Shown here: in pieces, positions 50,068 through 57,546 of the stretch | Position numbering within the stretch: the stretch's first letter is position 1 | Layout: each line of letters begins with the position of its first letter | IMG/VR virus record: IMGVR_UViG_3300042887_001901 | Location: 1 to 62,168 of that record | Strand: one strand, 5' to 3' | From: a virus | Length of the DNA stretch: 62,168 bases | The notes under the pieces: generated by a model | Told to the model about the DNA's origin: nothing | What the model saw: only the letters and a program-made list of their open reading frames with translations | Database searches by the model: none | Position numbers and translations under genes: made by a program

Positions 50068-50631
50068 ATGAGTTTAAAATATACATTACAAAGCCTTAGA
50101 TGGATTAAAGCATTATGGAGTCCCTTTAAACCATTCAAAGTTAGTTTCTACGCTGGTAAACTATCAATAGGTACTCCATATTTCTTTCCTAGAAAATGGG
50201 TTAAATATACAGATGCAGATGCAATAAAAGCATCTGTAGAACATAAAGCTAATAAAGATAAAGTATTAGTATCTGATAAGCAACTGTTTAAAATGTATAA
50301 AAACTATAGCAAAGCAGTACCAATTAAAGTTGGATTCGATTGGTGTAGTTTAGGATGGAAAACAAAATGGACAGATACTGATTTCAGACATGAATGGAAC
50401 CCAGTATTTACATTTGTATTCTTCGGCTACCAAATTGCACTAACAATTTACAGCCCATATCGTAGTCATTATTGGGAAGCATGGTTATATTATGAATATG
50501 CTACTGATAAAACTAAATCAAAGCGTGAGCGAATAGAACAGTGTAGAAAAGAGCATAATCAAACTTGGACAGTTAGTGGAGGTGAAATAGACTATTACGA
50601 ATATATACTCAAACCAAAATATCTAAAATGA
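50068..50631 (+). CDS. unknown aromatic-rich protein, 187 aa
   Basis: Rich in Trp, Tyr, Phe and Lys (SLRWIKALWSPFKPFKVSFYAG; HYWEAWLYYEYATDK). No hydrophobic membrane helix long enough to be clear. Typical orphan phage gene. Overlaps the next by ATGA. Confidence 0.5.
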   Translation: MSLKYTLQSLRWIKALWSPFKPFKVSFYAGKLSIGTPYFFPRKWVKYTDADAIKASVEHKANKDKVLVSDKQLFKMYKNYSKAVPIKVGFDWCSLGWKTKWTDTDFRHEWNPVFTFVFFGYQIALTIYSPYRSHYWEAWLYYEYATDKTKSKRERIEQCRKEHNQTWTVSGGEIDYYEYILKPKYLK

Positions 50632-50903
50632 AACGAGCAGATAAAAATAAACTAGTATTAAAAGAACTGATTGATAAGATGTTTGAGATAGCAGGTCATC
50701 CTCTTAAATTTGAAGATGTTGAAGGTAGAAAGGATAATTGGTTTCAACAACATACAATGACTGAAGCCCAAAATGAGGAGTGGCGAGAGTGGGGTACTAA
50801 ATTCATAATGAAAAAACATCGTTACAATAAGTATCTAGCTGATCGTGAAATGAGAATGCTAGATTTATATTGTGGATTAAAAATATCAGACTATGAAAAA
50901 TAA
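50628..50903 (+). CDS. unknown protein, paralogue of the 53493 gene
   Basis: 91 aa. DNWFQQHTMTEAQNEEWREWGTKFI and MLDLYCGLKISDY match PNWFQNNQLTKKQYAEWKEYSIKTI and FDMGYGLSV of the 53493 protein. Helical; function unknown. Confidence 0.5.
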   Translation: MKRADKNKLVLKELIDKMFEIAGHPLKFEDVEGRKDNWFQQHTMTEAQNEEWREWGTKFIMKKHRYNKYLADREMRMLDLYCGLKISDYEK

Positions 50904-50982
50904 TTATTGGATTTCAACAGTAAGTACAACAGTAACAGGTTATAACAATATAAACTTTATATACAATGCCAGTATATCCTAA
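50893..50982 (+). CDS. possible 29-aa ORF
   Basis: ATG 50893 lies inside the end of the previous gene and reads MKNNYWISTVSTTVTGYNN... to TAA 50980-50982, overlapping the next gene. It fills the only gap here but may be chance. Confidence 0.2.
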   Translation: MKNNYWISTVSTTVTGYNNINFIYNASIS

Positions 50983-51157
50983 AGAAAGTCCTGAGTATAG
51001 ACAGAAAATATTAAAATCGTTCTATAAACAGGTTCAAGAAACAAATTGGGGTGTACCTGAAGAACGTATTTGTAAGCGTAGAGGGCGTAAACCACAAGAG
51101 CGAGTAATAGTACAACGAGAAATAAAATCACAAACTAAATTCTTTAATTTTCATTAA
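50966..51157 (+). CDS. small basic protein with AT-hook-like core
   Basis: 63 aa. CKRRGRKPQER is an AT-hook-like R-G-R-(K)-P core in a basic protein, fitting minor-groove binding to AT-rich DNA. Confidence 0.5.
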   Translation: MPVYPKESPEYRQKILKSFYKQVQETNWGVPEERICKRRGRKPQERVIVQREIKSQTKFFNFH

Positions 51158-51158
51158 T

Positions 51159-51356
51159 ATGGAAAACAAATATCAAGCATTAGGCAGTAATTTATTCGGA
51201 TTTGAAATATTCGAAGAAGTATTTAAAGTAATAAACGAACGTGGTTATGAAAGTAACGAACAAATGTTTAAAGCAGGTGTAGCAAGCGCTGAAGCCGCAG
51301 TTAGACGCTTACGTGAAGAATACTACGAATCAATATCTAAGGATACTGGTGAATAG
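51159..51356 (+). CDS. small helical protein, 65 aa
   Basis: MENKYQALGSNLFGFEIFEE... with a long amphipathic helix (SAEAAVRRLREEYYESIS). Unknown; sits before a promoter-like TATATTTAT at 51358. Confidence 0.45.
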   Translation: MENKYQALGSNLFGFEIFEEVFKVINERGYESNEQMFKAGVASAEAAVRRLREEYYESISKDTGE

Positions 51357-51370
51357 CTATATTTATCGGC

Positions 51371-52000
51371 ATGAAGAAATGCCTATTAGCTCTGTTATTA
51401 TTAGTTAGTTTTACAGTTACAGCTCAAGATGTAGTTATACTAACACACAAAGCGTACACAACGCACTACAGTAAATCAAAACACTATCCGGTTAAAGTTG
51501 AATGGTGGATTACTAAAGCAGGCTTAACATGCCCTGTTAAAGTAAAACGCGGTGATAAATTCATTGCTGACCCAAAATTACCAACTGAAACAAATTTACA
51601 ATCAGATTATACAGGCGCTGGGTTCGATCGCGGACACAATATGCCTGCAGCTGACGTTGTATGTGATCAAGTAGCAAACGAAGAATCATTCTTCTTCAGT
51701 AATATGACTGCTCAATACCCTGCATTAAACAGAGGTGATTGGAAATCATTAGAGATGTTATCTCGTGAAATTGCACTTAGAGACGATTCAGTTAAAGTAT
51801 GGTGTGGTTCAGTAGGCGTAGCTAAGAAGATAGGTACAACATCAGTACCAACTCAATGTTGGAAAGTAGTTTATACTAAGAAGACAAAAGAATACATGGC
51901 ATTTATATTTGATAACAATACAACTAAAGCAGACGGCATTCACAATAATCAAGTCGATCTAATTGATGTTGAAAAATTAACAGGATTTAAGTTTAAGTAA
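51371..52000 (+). CDS. secreted DNA/RNA non-specific endonuclease (NucA/EndA type)
   Basis: 209 aa with signal peptide (MKKCLLALLLLVSFTVTAQ). The beta-beta-alpha-metal motif DRGH (86-89) gives the general base H89; N120 in SNMTAQYPALNRGDW coordinates the metal. Close in size to small bacterial NUC enzymes. Export suggests a role outside the cytoplasm, such as digestion of competing or host-released DNA. Confidence 0.85.
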   Translation: MKKCLLALLLLVSFTVTAQDVVILTHKAYTTHYSKSKHYPVKVEWWITKAGLTCPVKVKRGDKFIADPKLPTETNLQSDYTGAGFDRGHNMPAADVVCDQVANEESFFFSNMTAQYPALNRGDWKSLEMLSREIALRDDSVKVWCGSVGVAKKIGTTSVPTQCWKVVYTKKTKEYMAFIFDNNTTKADGIHNNQVDLIDVEKLTGFKFK

Positions 52001-52401
52001 TGTTCGTACCAAATCACCTCCACCTATTAGTAAAGGGTTATATTACTAATCCACCAAATTCAGAAGAAATACTAAACCAATGGTTTAGAGAATTAGTAAA
52101 TAAAGTCGGAATGGTAGTTGTAGCAGGACCTACCTCAGTATATGTTAATGAACTTGGAAACGAGGGAATAACAGGTACAGTAACACTAGCTACATCTCAT
52201 GCCTCAATACACGTTTGGGATGCAATTCATCCATCAATGTTCCAATTCGATTTATACAGTTGCTGTGATTTTAAACCTGAGCAAGTATTAAATCATATTA
52301 ATGAGCACTTCAATCTACAATCAGCAGCATATCAATTCATAGATAGAAACGATATGGAATTTAAGGTGATTGATAGTGGTAAGTGGGTGGCAGAGCAATA
52401 A
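52000..52401 (+). CDS. AdoMet decarboxylase-like (SpeD/SpeH type) protein
   Basis: 133 aa. ATSHASIHVWD carries S66 at the position of the pyruvoyl-forming Ser and H71 five residues on, as in the small prokaryotic enzyme; C88/C89 in DLYSCCDF matches the catalytic Cys. The residue before the Ser is Thr rather than the usual Glu, so self-cleavage needs checking. Product decarboxy-AdoMet feeds spermidine synthesis. One-base overlap with the nuclease stop. Confidence 0.65.
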   Translation: MFVPNHLHLLVKGYITNPPNSEEILNQWFRELVNKVGMVVVAGPTSVYVNELGNEGITGTVTLATSHASIHVWDAIHPSMFQFDLYSCCDFKPEQVLNHINEHFNLQSAAYQFIDRNDMEFKVIDSGKWVAEQ

Positions 52402-52420
52402 TCGTACATTCACGTCAAAT
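52389..52420 (+). promoter_or_regulatory. two-block promoter
   Basis: GGCA 52389 (inside the last codons of the previous gene), TCGTACATTCACG from 52402, then TCAAATAA. Confidence 0.6.
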
Positions 52421-52428
52421 AATTAAGT

Positions 52429-52614
52429 ATGACAATAGAATTACAAGTTAAATGTTTAGAAGTAGAAAACTGGACACGAGCATTAGTAATGCGAGGTACA
52501 GATAGAGAAGAAATTGTATATCGTATTAGTGATATGTACGATTGTATGACTGAAGAGGAAATGGAAGCCGTTGCAGAAGCAATTGCATACGCACGTTTAG
52601 GTGTCCTGAACTAA
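52429..52614 (+). CDS. small acidic protein, 61 aa
   Basis: MTIELQVKCLEVENWTRAL... with an acidic helix (CMTEEEMEAVAEAIAYARLG). Follows its own two-block promoter. Unknown. Confidence 0.5.
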   Translation: MTIELQVKCLEVENWTRALVMRGTDREEIVYRISDMYDCMTEEEMEAVAEAIAYARLGVLN

Positions 52615-52621
52615 TTTGGAT

Positions 52622-52654
52622 GGCAGAGTCTAGGTCGTAGATTTAAGTATAATA
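52622..52654 (+). promoter_or_regulatory. two-block promoter
   Basis: GGCA 52622, TCGTAGATTTAAG from 52635, TATAATA 52648-52654; one of the best copies. Confidence 0.75.
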
Positions 52655-52673
52655 AAAAATTAAATTAATAGTT

Positions 52674-53420
52674 ATGAGTTACAACATTGAACAAATTAAG
52701 GCAATAGCGCCGTCAGTATTTACAACTGAAAAAGCTTCACATTTATCTGATAAATATATTCAGACACCTACAATTAAGGTTGTAGAAGATTTAATGAATT
52801 TAGGTTGGGAAGTTACTAAAGTACAAGAGGTTAAGTCTCGTAAGTACAAAGGTTTCCAAAAGCATTTAATCATGTTCCGTAATCCTGATATTACAATTAA
52901 GGGAGCAAACGGTGATGATGCTCAACCTCAAATCCTACTTACCAACTCACATGATGGTAAGGCAGCATTTAATTTTAGAGTTGGTATCTTCCGATTCGTA
53001 TGTAGTAATGGTTTAGTAATTAGCGATGCTGATTTTGGTGTAATGTCTATTAGACACTTAAATTACACATTCGAATCATTACAAGCTAAAGTTGCTGAAA
53101 TGATTGGTAAATTACCAAAATTGGTAAATAAAATCAATACATTTAAAGCTAAAGAATTAACTGAAGAACAAATGACTGATTTCGCTACTAAAGCATCAGC
53201 ATTGAGAACTAAGAAAATAGTTAACATTATGGATGTACTTACTCCTACACGTACTGAAGATCAAGGTAATGATTTGTGGGTTGTATTTAACAGAGTACAA
53301 GAAAAAATATTAGGTGGTTCATATACTTCAGGTGGTCGTAAGGCTAGATCTGTAAAGAATTTCCAAAAAGATATTCAGTTGAATGAACAATTATTCGTAT
53401 TAGCTGAGTCATATCTATAA
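52674..53420 (+). CDS. DUF932/DUF945-like phage protein
   Basis: 248 aa. LLTNSHDGKAAFNFRVGIFRFVCSNGLVIS in pieces is the central signature of DUF932 phage/plasmid proteins (NSHDG--A----G-FR-VC-NGL). Often linked to plasmid and phage accessory loci; biochemical role unknown. Own promoter and terminator. Confidence 0.75.
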   Translation: MSYNIEQIKAIAPSVFTTEKASHLSDKYIQTPTIKVVEDLMNLGWEVTKVQEVKSRKYKGFQKHLIMFRNPDITIKGANGDDAQPQILLTNSHDGKAAFNFRVGIFRFVCSNGLVISDADFGVMSIRHLNYTFESLQAKVAEMIGKLPKLVNKINTFKAKELTEEQMTDFATKASALRTKKIVNIMDVLTPTRTEDQGNDLWVVFNRVQEKILGGSYTSGGRKARSVKNFQKDIQLNEQLFVLAESYL

Positions 53421-53433
53421 TTTTAAGAAGTAG

Positions 53434-53456
53434 AGGGGGAGTGTCAAGCTCCCCTT
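53434..53456 (+). terminator. hairpin terminator after DUF932-like gene
   Basis: GGGGAG/CTCCCC core extended by G-U and A-U pairs, 7-base loop, followed by TTCCTA. Confidence 0.65.
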
Positions 53457-53492
53457 CCTACCTTATATTTACGACCATCTAAAACATGTTAC

Positions 53493-53765
53493 ATGAAACG
53501 CCTGTTCCAACGTCGACCAAAGCTCAATGAGCAAACTATTGCAATGCATCTAATTAATGAGCAACTTGCTTATGTGGGTAAGACTTGGGATGAGGTTAAA
53601 GATGATCCAAATTGGTTTCAAAATAACCAATTGACTAAGAAGCAATATGCTGAGTGGAAGGAATACAGTATAAAGACTATACAGGACGTTTATAAGTTTG
53701 ATCATCAACAAGCATCATTAGAATTCAGTTGGTTCGATATGGGTTACGGGTTGTCAGTTAAATGA
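53493..53765 (+). CDS. unknown protein, paralogue of the 50628 gene
   Basis: 90 aa. PNWFQNNQLTKKQYAEWKEY and the C-terminal WFDMGYGLSV align with the 50628 protein. Basic N-terminus (MKRLFQRRPK). Preceded by TTATATTTACG. Confidence 0.5.
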   Translation: MKRLFQRRPKLNEQTIAMHLINEQLAYVGKTWDEVKDDPNWFQNNQLTKKQYAEWKEYSIKTIQDVYKFDHQQASLEFSWFDMGYGLSVK

Positions 53766-53779
53766 ATTAAATAAAGGTT

Positions 53780-54073
53780 ATGAGTGAAAATAAAGGTGAA
53801 ATATATCTAGGTGGTGGAAATAATTTGTTAATGACCACATCTAAATTAGTAACGTGTCATGAAGTATTAACATTAGTAGTTAATGGTAAAGGTGGAATAC
53901 CTTTAGAGGTTAAAATACAAGCTGATTTTAGTACTATACCTGAAGAATATCATGAAGTATTTTTAAACATGTTAGCATCTAAATACTGTAAGACAGTATC
54001 GTTTGGTGATAACCCATTTAGTAGATGTTTACCTACACCTAAAAGACGTTGGTATCAATTTTGGAAACATTAA
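53780..54073 (+). CDS. unknown protein, 97 aa
   Basis: MSENKGEIYLGGGNNLLMT... mixed alpha/beta with two Cys and a basic aromatic end (TPKRRWYQFWK). No family recognised. Confidence 0.45.
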   Translation: MSENKGEIYLGGGNNLLMTTSKLVTCHEVLTLVVNGKGGIPLEVKIQADFSTIPEEYHEVFLNMLASKYCKTVSFGDNPFSRCLPTPKRRWYQFWKH

Positions 54074-54101
54074 TTATATTTATCAACAATAAACCAATCA
54101 A

Positions 54102-54299
54102 ATGGCATTTCAAACCAGGGATCAGTTTCAAGACAAAGCATCTAAAAAGTTAGATCGAGTATTAAACAAAAAATCAAAACGTAAGCCATTAAGTGAAGAA
54201 ACTTGGGGTGAGTTAAATCAACGAGGCGCTACATTAGCAGAACAACTTGAGTGGTTGAGATTAGCTAAAATTAAAAAAGACAGACTAAATCATGGGTAA
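54102..54299 (+). CDS. small basic protein, 65 aa
   Basis: Charged helical protein (FQDKASKKLDRVLNKKSKRK; ATLAEQLEWLRLAKIKKDR). Overlaps the next small gene by 8 bases. Unknown. Confidence 0.45.
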   Translation: MAFQTRDQFQDKASKKLDRVLNKKSKRKPLSEETWGELNQRGATLAEQLEWLRLAKIKKDRLNHG

Positions 54300-54459
54300 A
54301 CAAGACGATTTAAGAACTATAGGCGCGTTTCTAGAGGAAGCCGCTGAATATGGATTGGAGGCAGAAGTAATCTATACTGCACTTAAAAATATGCAGGAAG
54401 ATTCTAATCTAACACCAGCTCAAGCGATGCAGTTTGGGATGGAAGAGTGGATTAAGTAA
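54292..54459 (+). CDS. small acidic protein, 55 aa
   Basis: ATG 54292 (MGKQDDLRTIGAFLEEAAEYG...) to TAA 54457-54459. Helical, with TPAQAMQFGMEEWIK at the end. Its ATGGGTAA overlap with the previous gene supports it. Confidence 0.5.
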   Translation: MGKQDDLRTIGAFLEEAAEYGLEAEVIYTALKNMQEDSNLTPAQAMQFGMEEWIK

Positions 54460-54493
54460 GGCACAGTAACGTTCGTACATTGACGTTATAAAA
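54460..54493 (+). promoter_or_regulatory. two-block promoter
   Basis: GGCA 54460, TCGTACATTGACG from 54473, TATAAAA from 54487. Confidence 0.75.
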
Positions 54494-54501
54494 TTAAAGT
54501 T

Positions 54502-54861
54502 ATGTCAGTTATTATTGCAGGCGATAAATTAATCGTCCACAGCTACATGGTTCCAGTAGTGTTTGATTCAGTTGTGGAACCAAGCAAACGTTATGTTATT
54601 GCTGATGGTCAGTGGACTCAAATCCCAAACCATTTAGGTTATAAACACATTAACCATTTCAAACGAGAATATAAGGGTGCTAAAAACGAAGCATTCAAAA
54701 CTAATTACGAAACCGAAGTTGCAGGTAGTAAAGGCAAATCATACACAGTTAAATGCGAAAGTAATGTTTGGAGTTGTACTTGCCCTGCTTATGGTTGGTC
54801 AGGTAATAGTCACACTTGTAAGCACATTACTCAAGTTAAAACTGATAATAAATGGAATTAA
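54502..54861 (+). CDS. SWIM-type zinc-finger protein
   Basis: 119 aa; the C-terminal WSCTCPAYGWSGNSHTCKHI has the CxC-n-CxH pattern of SWIM zinc fingers, which bind DNA or proteins. N-terminal half is a small beta domain. Overlaps the next gene by 10 bases. Confidence 0.65.
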   Translation: MSVIIAGDKLIVHSYMVPVVFDSVVEPSKRYVIADGQWTQIPNHLGYKHINHFKREYKGAKNEAFKTNYETEVAGSKGKSYTVKCESNVWSCTCPAYGWSGNSHTCKHITQVKTDNKWN

Positions 54862-55310
54862 AAGATAGAATAGCTACGTTTCAAAGAAACACCTACAACA
54901 AGTTTTGGTGGTGGAGACGATTTCAACCACGTCAAATGCTTCATAAGTATAGACGTTTAGACGAACGTATTCCAAATGGCGATTTCGAAGTATCAGATTA
55001 TCATTGGCAATTGCAATATGAAAACGTATTAGAACAAGAAGCAACAGATAAAGAACCAAATCCAGATAAGAAACACGAGATTAGATGTATGTTTGGAGAG
55101 CGTAGACGCCGTTTATCTAAGGATTATGAGGCGGATGAAACTAAAATACTAGACGAAATGTATAAAGCATTCAAAAACGAACTCGGATTAAATCGTGATC
55201 AGATTGATGATGAAATGCTTAACTTCGATGGTACATTGGCAGAATTCTATTATTATCTTACCAATAAACAAAAAATTAAAATATGTCAAGCAGTAACGAC
55301 GAACTCCTAA
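54852..55310 (+). CDS. unknown charged protein, 152 aa
   Basis: Basic aromatic N-terminus (NKFWWWRRFQPRQMLHKYRR) and acidic C-terminal half. May bind nucleic acid. Overlaps the next gene by 28 bases. Confidence 0.45.
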   Translation: MELKDRIATFQRNTYNKFWWWRRFQPRQMLHKYRRLDERIPNGDFEVSDYHWQLQYENVLEQEATDKEPNPDKKHEIRCMFGERRRRLSKDYEADETKILDEMYKAFKNELGLNRDQIDDEMLNFDGTLAEFYYYLTNKQKIKICQAVTTNS

Positions 55311-55531
55311 CAGACGAACAAATTAGTTCAATCTATGATCAATTAGTAATAGTATTTAGAGATGATGCTGAAACATTAGCTGAAACTGTATTAAATAACT
55401 ACTTAGCCGAAGATAAAAACATGTTATGGGCTAATATGGTTGAGTTAGTGGATCAAGCTAAAAAAGGCGAGTTACTAACTATAGATCAAGTTAATTCAAT
55501 GTTAAAAGAAGACAGTCATGATAACGCTTAA
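55283..55531 (+). CDS. small acidic protein, 82 aa
   Basis: MSSSNDELLTDEQISSIYDQL..., acidic and helical throughout. Unknown. Overlaps neighbours at both ends. Confidence 0.45.
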   Translation: MSSSNDELLTDEQISSIYDQLVIVFRDDAETLAETVLNNYLAEDKNMLWANMVELVDQAKKGELLTIDQVNSMLKEDSHDNA

Positions 55532-55676
55532 AATATTCCTAATACTGTTCATCCTTGGGTTTGGATCCTTAATACTATTAGTAATGGGTGAAACGTATGC
55601 TATGAATAATACACATCCCAAATTCACTATATGGTGGAGAAAACATATAATTGGTAATGAAAACAAATTAAAATAA
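55518..55676 (+). CDS. small membrane protein, 52 aa
   Basis: ATG 55518 to TAA 55674-55676; one membrane helix (LKIFLILFILGFGSLILLLVM) and a polar tail with FTIWWRKHIIG. Overlaps the previous gene by 14 bases. Confidence 0.5.
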   Translation: MITLKIFLILFILGFGSLILLVMGETYAMNNTHPKFTIWWRKHIIGNENKLK

Positions 55677-55682
55677 ACAACA

Positions 55683-55970
55683 ATGGCTAAATCAAAACAA
55701 CACCCAGTAGAAACAAAAACAGTAACATTAACTAAAGAACAATACGCAGTGTTGTTTAAAGTTAGATCATTATTAGACAGTGCTTCAGATACATTAGACG
55801 GCATTGATGGTAGTAGTAATTTATTTGAAATTGGTAAGCAAGTAGGTGATGCTTGTGGTGATATTATCAATGCATTTAACGATTTAGGTGATTTGATTGA
55901 CGAAACGAATCCTAATGATGTTAAAGAAGAAGATAGCAATGATGATGATGATGTATGGACATTTGCTTAG
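55683..55970 (+). CDS. small protein with very acidic C-terminus
   Basis: 95 aa. VTLTKEQYAVLFKVRSLLD then a disordered acidic tail (EEDSNDDDDVWTF). Such acidic tails can mimic DNA or bind basic proteins; no family recognised. Confidence 0.45.
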   Translation: MAKSKQHPVETKTVTLTKEQYAVLFKVRSLLDSASDTLDGIDGSSNLFEIGKQVGDACGDIINAFNDLGDLIDETNPNDVKEEDSNDDDDVWTFA

Positions 55971-55994
55971 TATTTAAGGTTAGTAAATTTTGGG

Positions 55995-56030
55995 TAGGCA
56001 CAGCAATGTGCCTATCTTTATGTCAAATAA
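55995..56030 (+). promoter_or_regulatory. two-block promoter with embedded hairpin
   Basis: GGCA at 55997 and GCCTATCTTTATGTC from 56010 are in register with the other copies, but TAGGCACA/TGTGCCTA also forms an 8-bp hairpin with GCAA loop, so it may act as a terminator too. Confidence 0.5.
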
Positions 56031-56037
56031 ATAAGTT

Positions 56038-56592
56038 ATGAAAACATTAATAGTACACCCCGAAGATCGCAGTACGGATTTCTTAAAGCCGATATACGAG
56101 AATGTAAGCGATGCAACCATTATACATGGTGGAGTTAGTAAAGCACAAATTAAACAGTTAATAACTGAACACGACCGAATTATGATGATGGGTCATGGTT
56201 CACCATCAGGTCTATTTAGCTGTGCTAAATTTGGTGGTGATAATGATTACAGTGCTTTTATAATTGATCAAACAATGGTTAAAGAGTTAAGCAGTAAAGA
56301 ATGTATATTCATTTGGTGTAATGCAGATCAATTCGTTACTAAACATAACTTGAAAGGATTATATAGTGGTATGTTTATTAGCGAGGTAAGCGAAGCACAT
56401 TATTGTGGATTACCAGGTACACCTCAATCAGTAGTAGATACGTCAAACAATTCATTTGCTCGTTGGATGGGTGAAAACGTAAACATGGCTTTAAATGAGA
56501 TATATCATAACACAATGGATAATTATGAAGTATTAGCAATGGATAATCCTGTAGCAGATTATAATGCACAACGATTGTGTTTGGCAGAGTAA
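56038..56592 (+). CDS. candidate caspase-fold cysteine peptidase
   Basis: 184 aa. A hydrophobic strand leads to MGHGSPSG (H53) and a second to FIWCNADQF (C94), the His-Gly then Cys arrangement of clan CD peptidases (caspases, gingipains, CHAT) with about 40 residues between. The segment SGMFISEVSEAHYCGL follows. I cannot prove the fold; a non-peptidase Rossmann-like protein is the alternative. Confidence 0.45.
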   Translation: MKTLIVHPEDRSTDFLKPIYENVSDATIIHGGVSKAQIKQLITEHDRIMMMGHGSPSGLFSCAKFGGDNDYSAFIIDQTMVKELSSKECIFIWCNADQFVTKHNLKGLYSGMFISEVSEAHYCGLPGTPQSVVDTSNNSFARWMGENVNMALNEIYHNTMDNYEVLAMDNPVADYNAQRLCLAE

Positions 56593-56615
56593 TAGTCGTA
56601 GATTTAAGTATAATA
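56583..56615 (+). promoter_or_regulatory. two-block promoter
   Basis: GGCA 56583 (within the last codons of the previous gene), TCGTAGATTTAAG from 56596, TATAATA 56609-56615; nearly identical to the 52622 copy. Confidence 0.75.
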
Positions 56616-56635
56616 AAAAATTAAAACAACAAGTT

Positions 56636-57454
56636 ATGAGTAAAGCAATTAAGCCAAAACAAGGCATCGTTTATGAGTGTTACAAAGGATTCGTAGATCA
56701 TTATGGTGATCGTTGTAGAACAGGTCAAAAATTCACTTATGATGGTGATAATGAAATGGCTGAAGAGAATGAATACTATACATTAGATAAAGCATCAGGT
56801 CGTGGAATACAAATTGCAGTGCCATTAGATAAATTTGCTGCTCATTTTATTCCAGTAACAGAGCAATCAAAATTCAAAATAGGTGATAAAGTTATGATTA
56901 GTGATGATTCACCATATTACGGTGGAGGAAATAATAATCCTACTAATGTTGAAGGTATTATTACTGAAATTAAGGATGAAGATTTAGGTATCATTGTTAA
57001 ATGGTCAAATGACACATCAAATAGTTACAATGATCGTGATTTAATATTGTGGAAGGCAAAGCCCAAATCGTACCTTGACGGCGTTGAAAATAAAGATAGT
57101 AAAAAATTAAAAGAAAACAATATGAACATCAATTTAAGTGCAATCGCGATCACTGATTTAGAACAAATCAAAGCAATCGCTGAATTAATCCCAAGTGTTA
57201 AAGAGCAAATCATGGCTCAGTATCCTGAATTATTCGAACCTGAAGTAAAACATAAGGTAGGTAATAGATACGAACATAGTGATGGCCAAACTTACATACT
57301 AACAGGTGAAAATGGCCACGTTGCCTTAACTAACCTAAATACAGGTATGGTTGAATCACGTACAGTTCAAGTAGATGATTACCAAAACATAACTGCAGAT
57401 GAATTTGAAGGGTTATGTGACGATACAGAAGAATTAGAGTTAATCGAATTTTAA
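56636..57454 (+). CDS. SH3-like-domain protein, 272 aa
   Basis: ATG 56636 follows a promoter; an in-frame ATG at 56564 lies upstream of it and inside the previous gene. FKIGDKVMISDDSPYY..., VEGIITEIKDEDLGIIVKW is an SH3-like beta-barrel (about 80-135), and a second small beta domain (VGNRYEHSDGQTYILTGENG) lies near 215-245. Probably a modular binding protein; partner unknown. Confidence 0.55.
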   Translation: MSKAIKPKQGIVYECYKGFVDHYGDRCRTGQKFTYDGDNEMAEENEYYTLDKASGRGIQIAVPLDKFAAHFIPVTEQSKFKIGDKVMISDDSPYYGGGNNNPTNVEGIITEIKDEDLGIIVKWSNDTSNSYNDRDLILWKAKPKSYLDGVENKDSKKLKENNMNINLSAIAITDLEQIKAIAELIPSVKEQIMAQYPELFEPEVKHKVGNRYEHSDGQTYILTGENGHVALTNLNTGMVESRTVQVDDYQNITADEFEGLCDDTEELELIEF

Positions 57455-57467
57455 TCCAACTAACTGA

Positions 57468-57490
57468 AAGGCGCCATTAAGGCGCCTTCT
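57468..57490 (+). terminator. hairpin terminator
   Basis: AAGGCGCC/GGCGCCTT 8-bp stem with ATTAA loop, followed by CTCGG; short U content. Confidence 0.7.
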
Positions 57491-57498
57491 CGGTGTTT

Positions 57499-57532
57499 GG
57501 CAAAGTTCCGTTCGTACATTGACGTTATAAAA
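57499..57532 (+). promoter_or_regulatory. two-block promoter
   Basis: TTTGGCA with GGCA 57499, TCGTACATTGACG from 57512, TATAAAA from 57526. Confidence 0.78.
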
Positions 57533-57546
57533 ATAAAATAAAAGTT

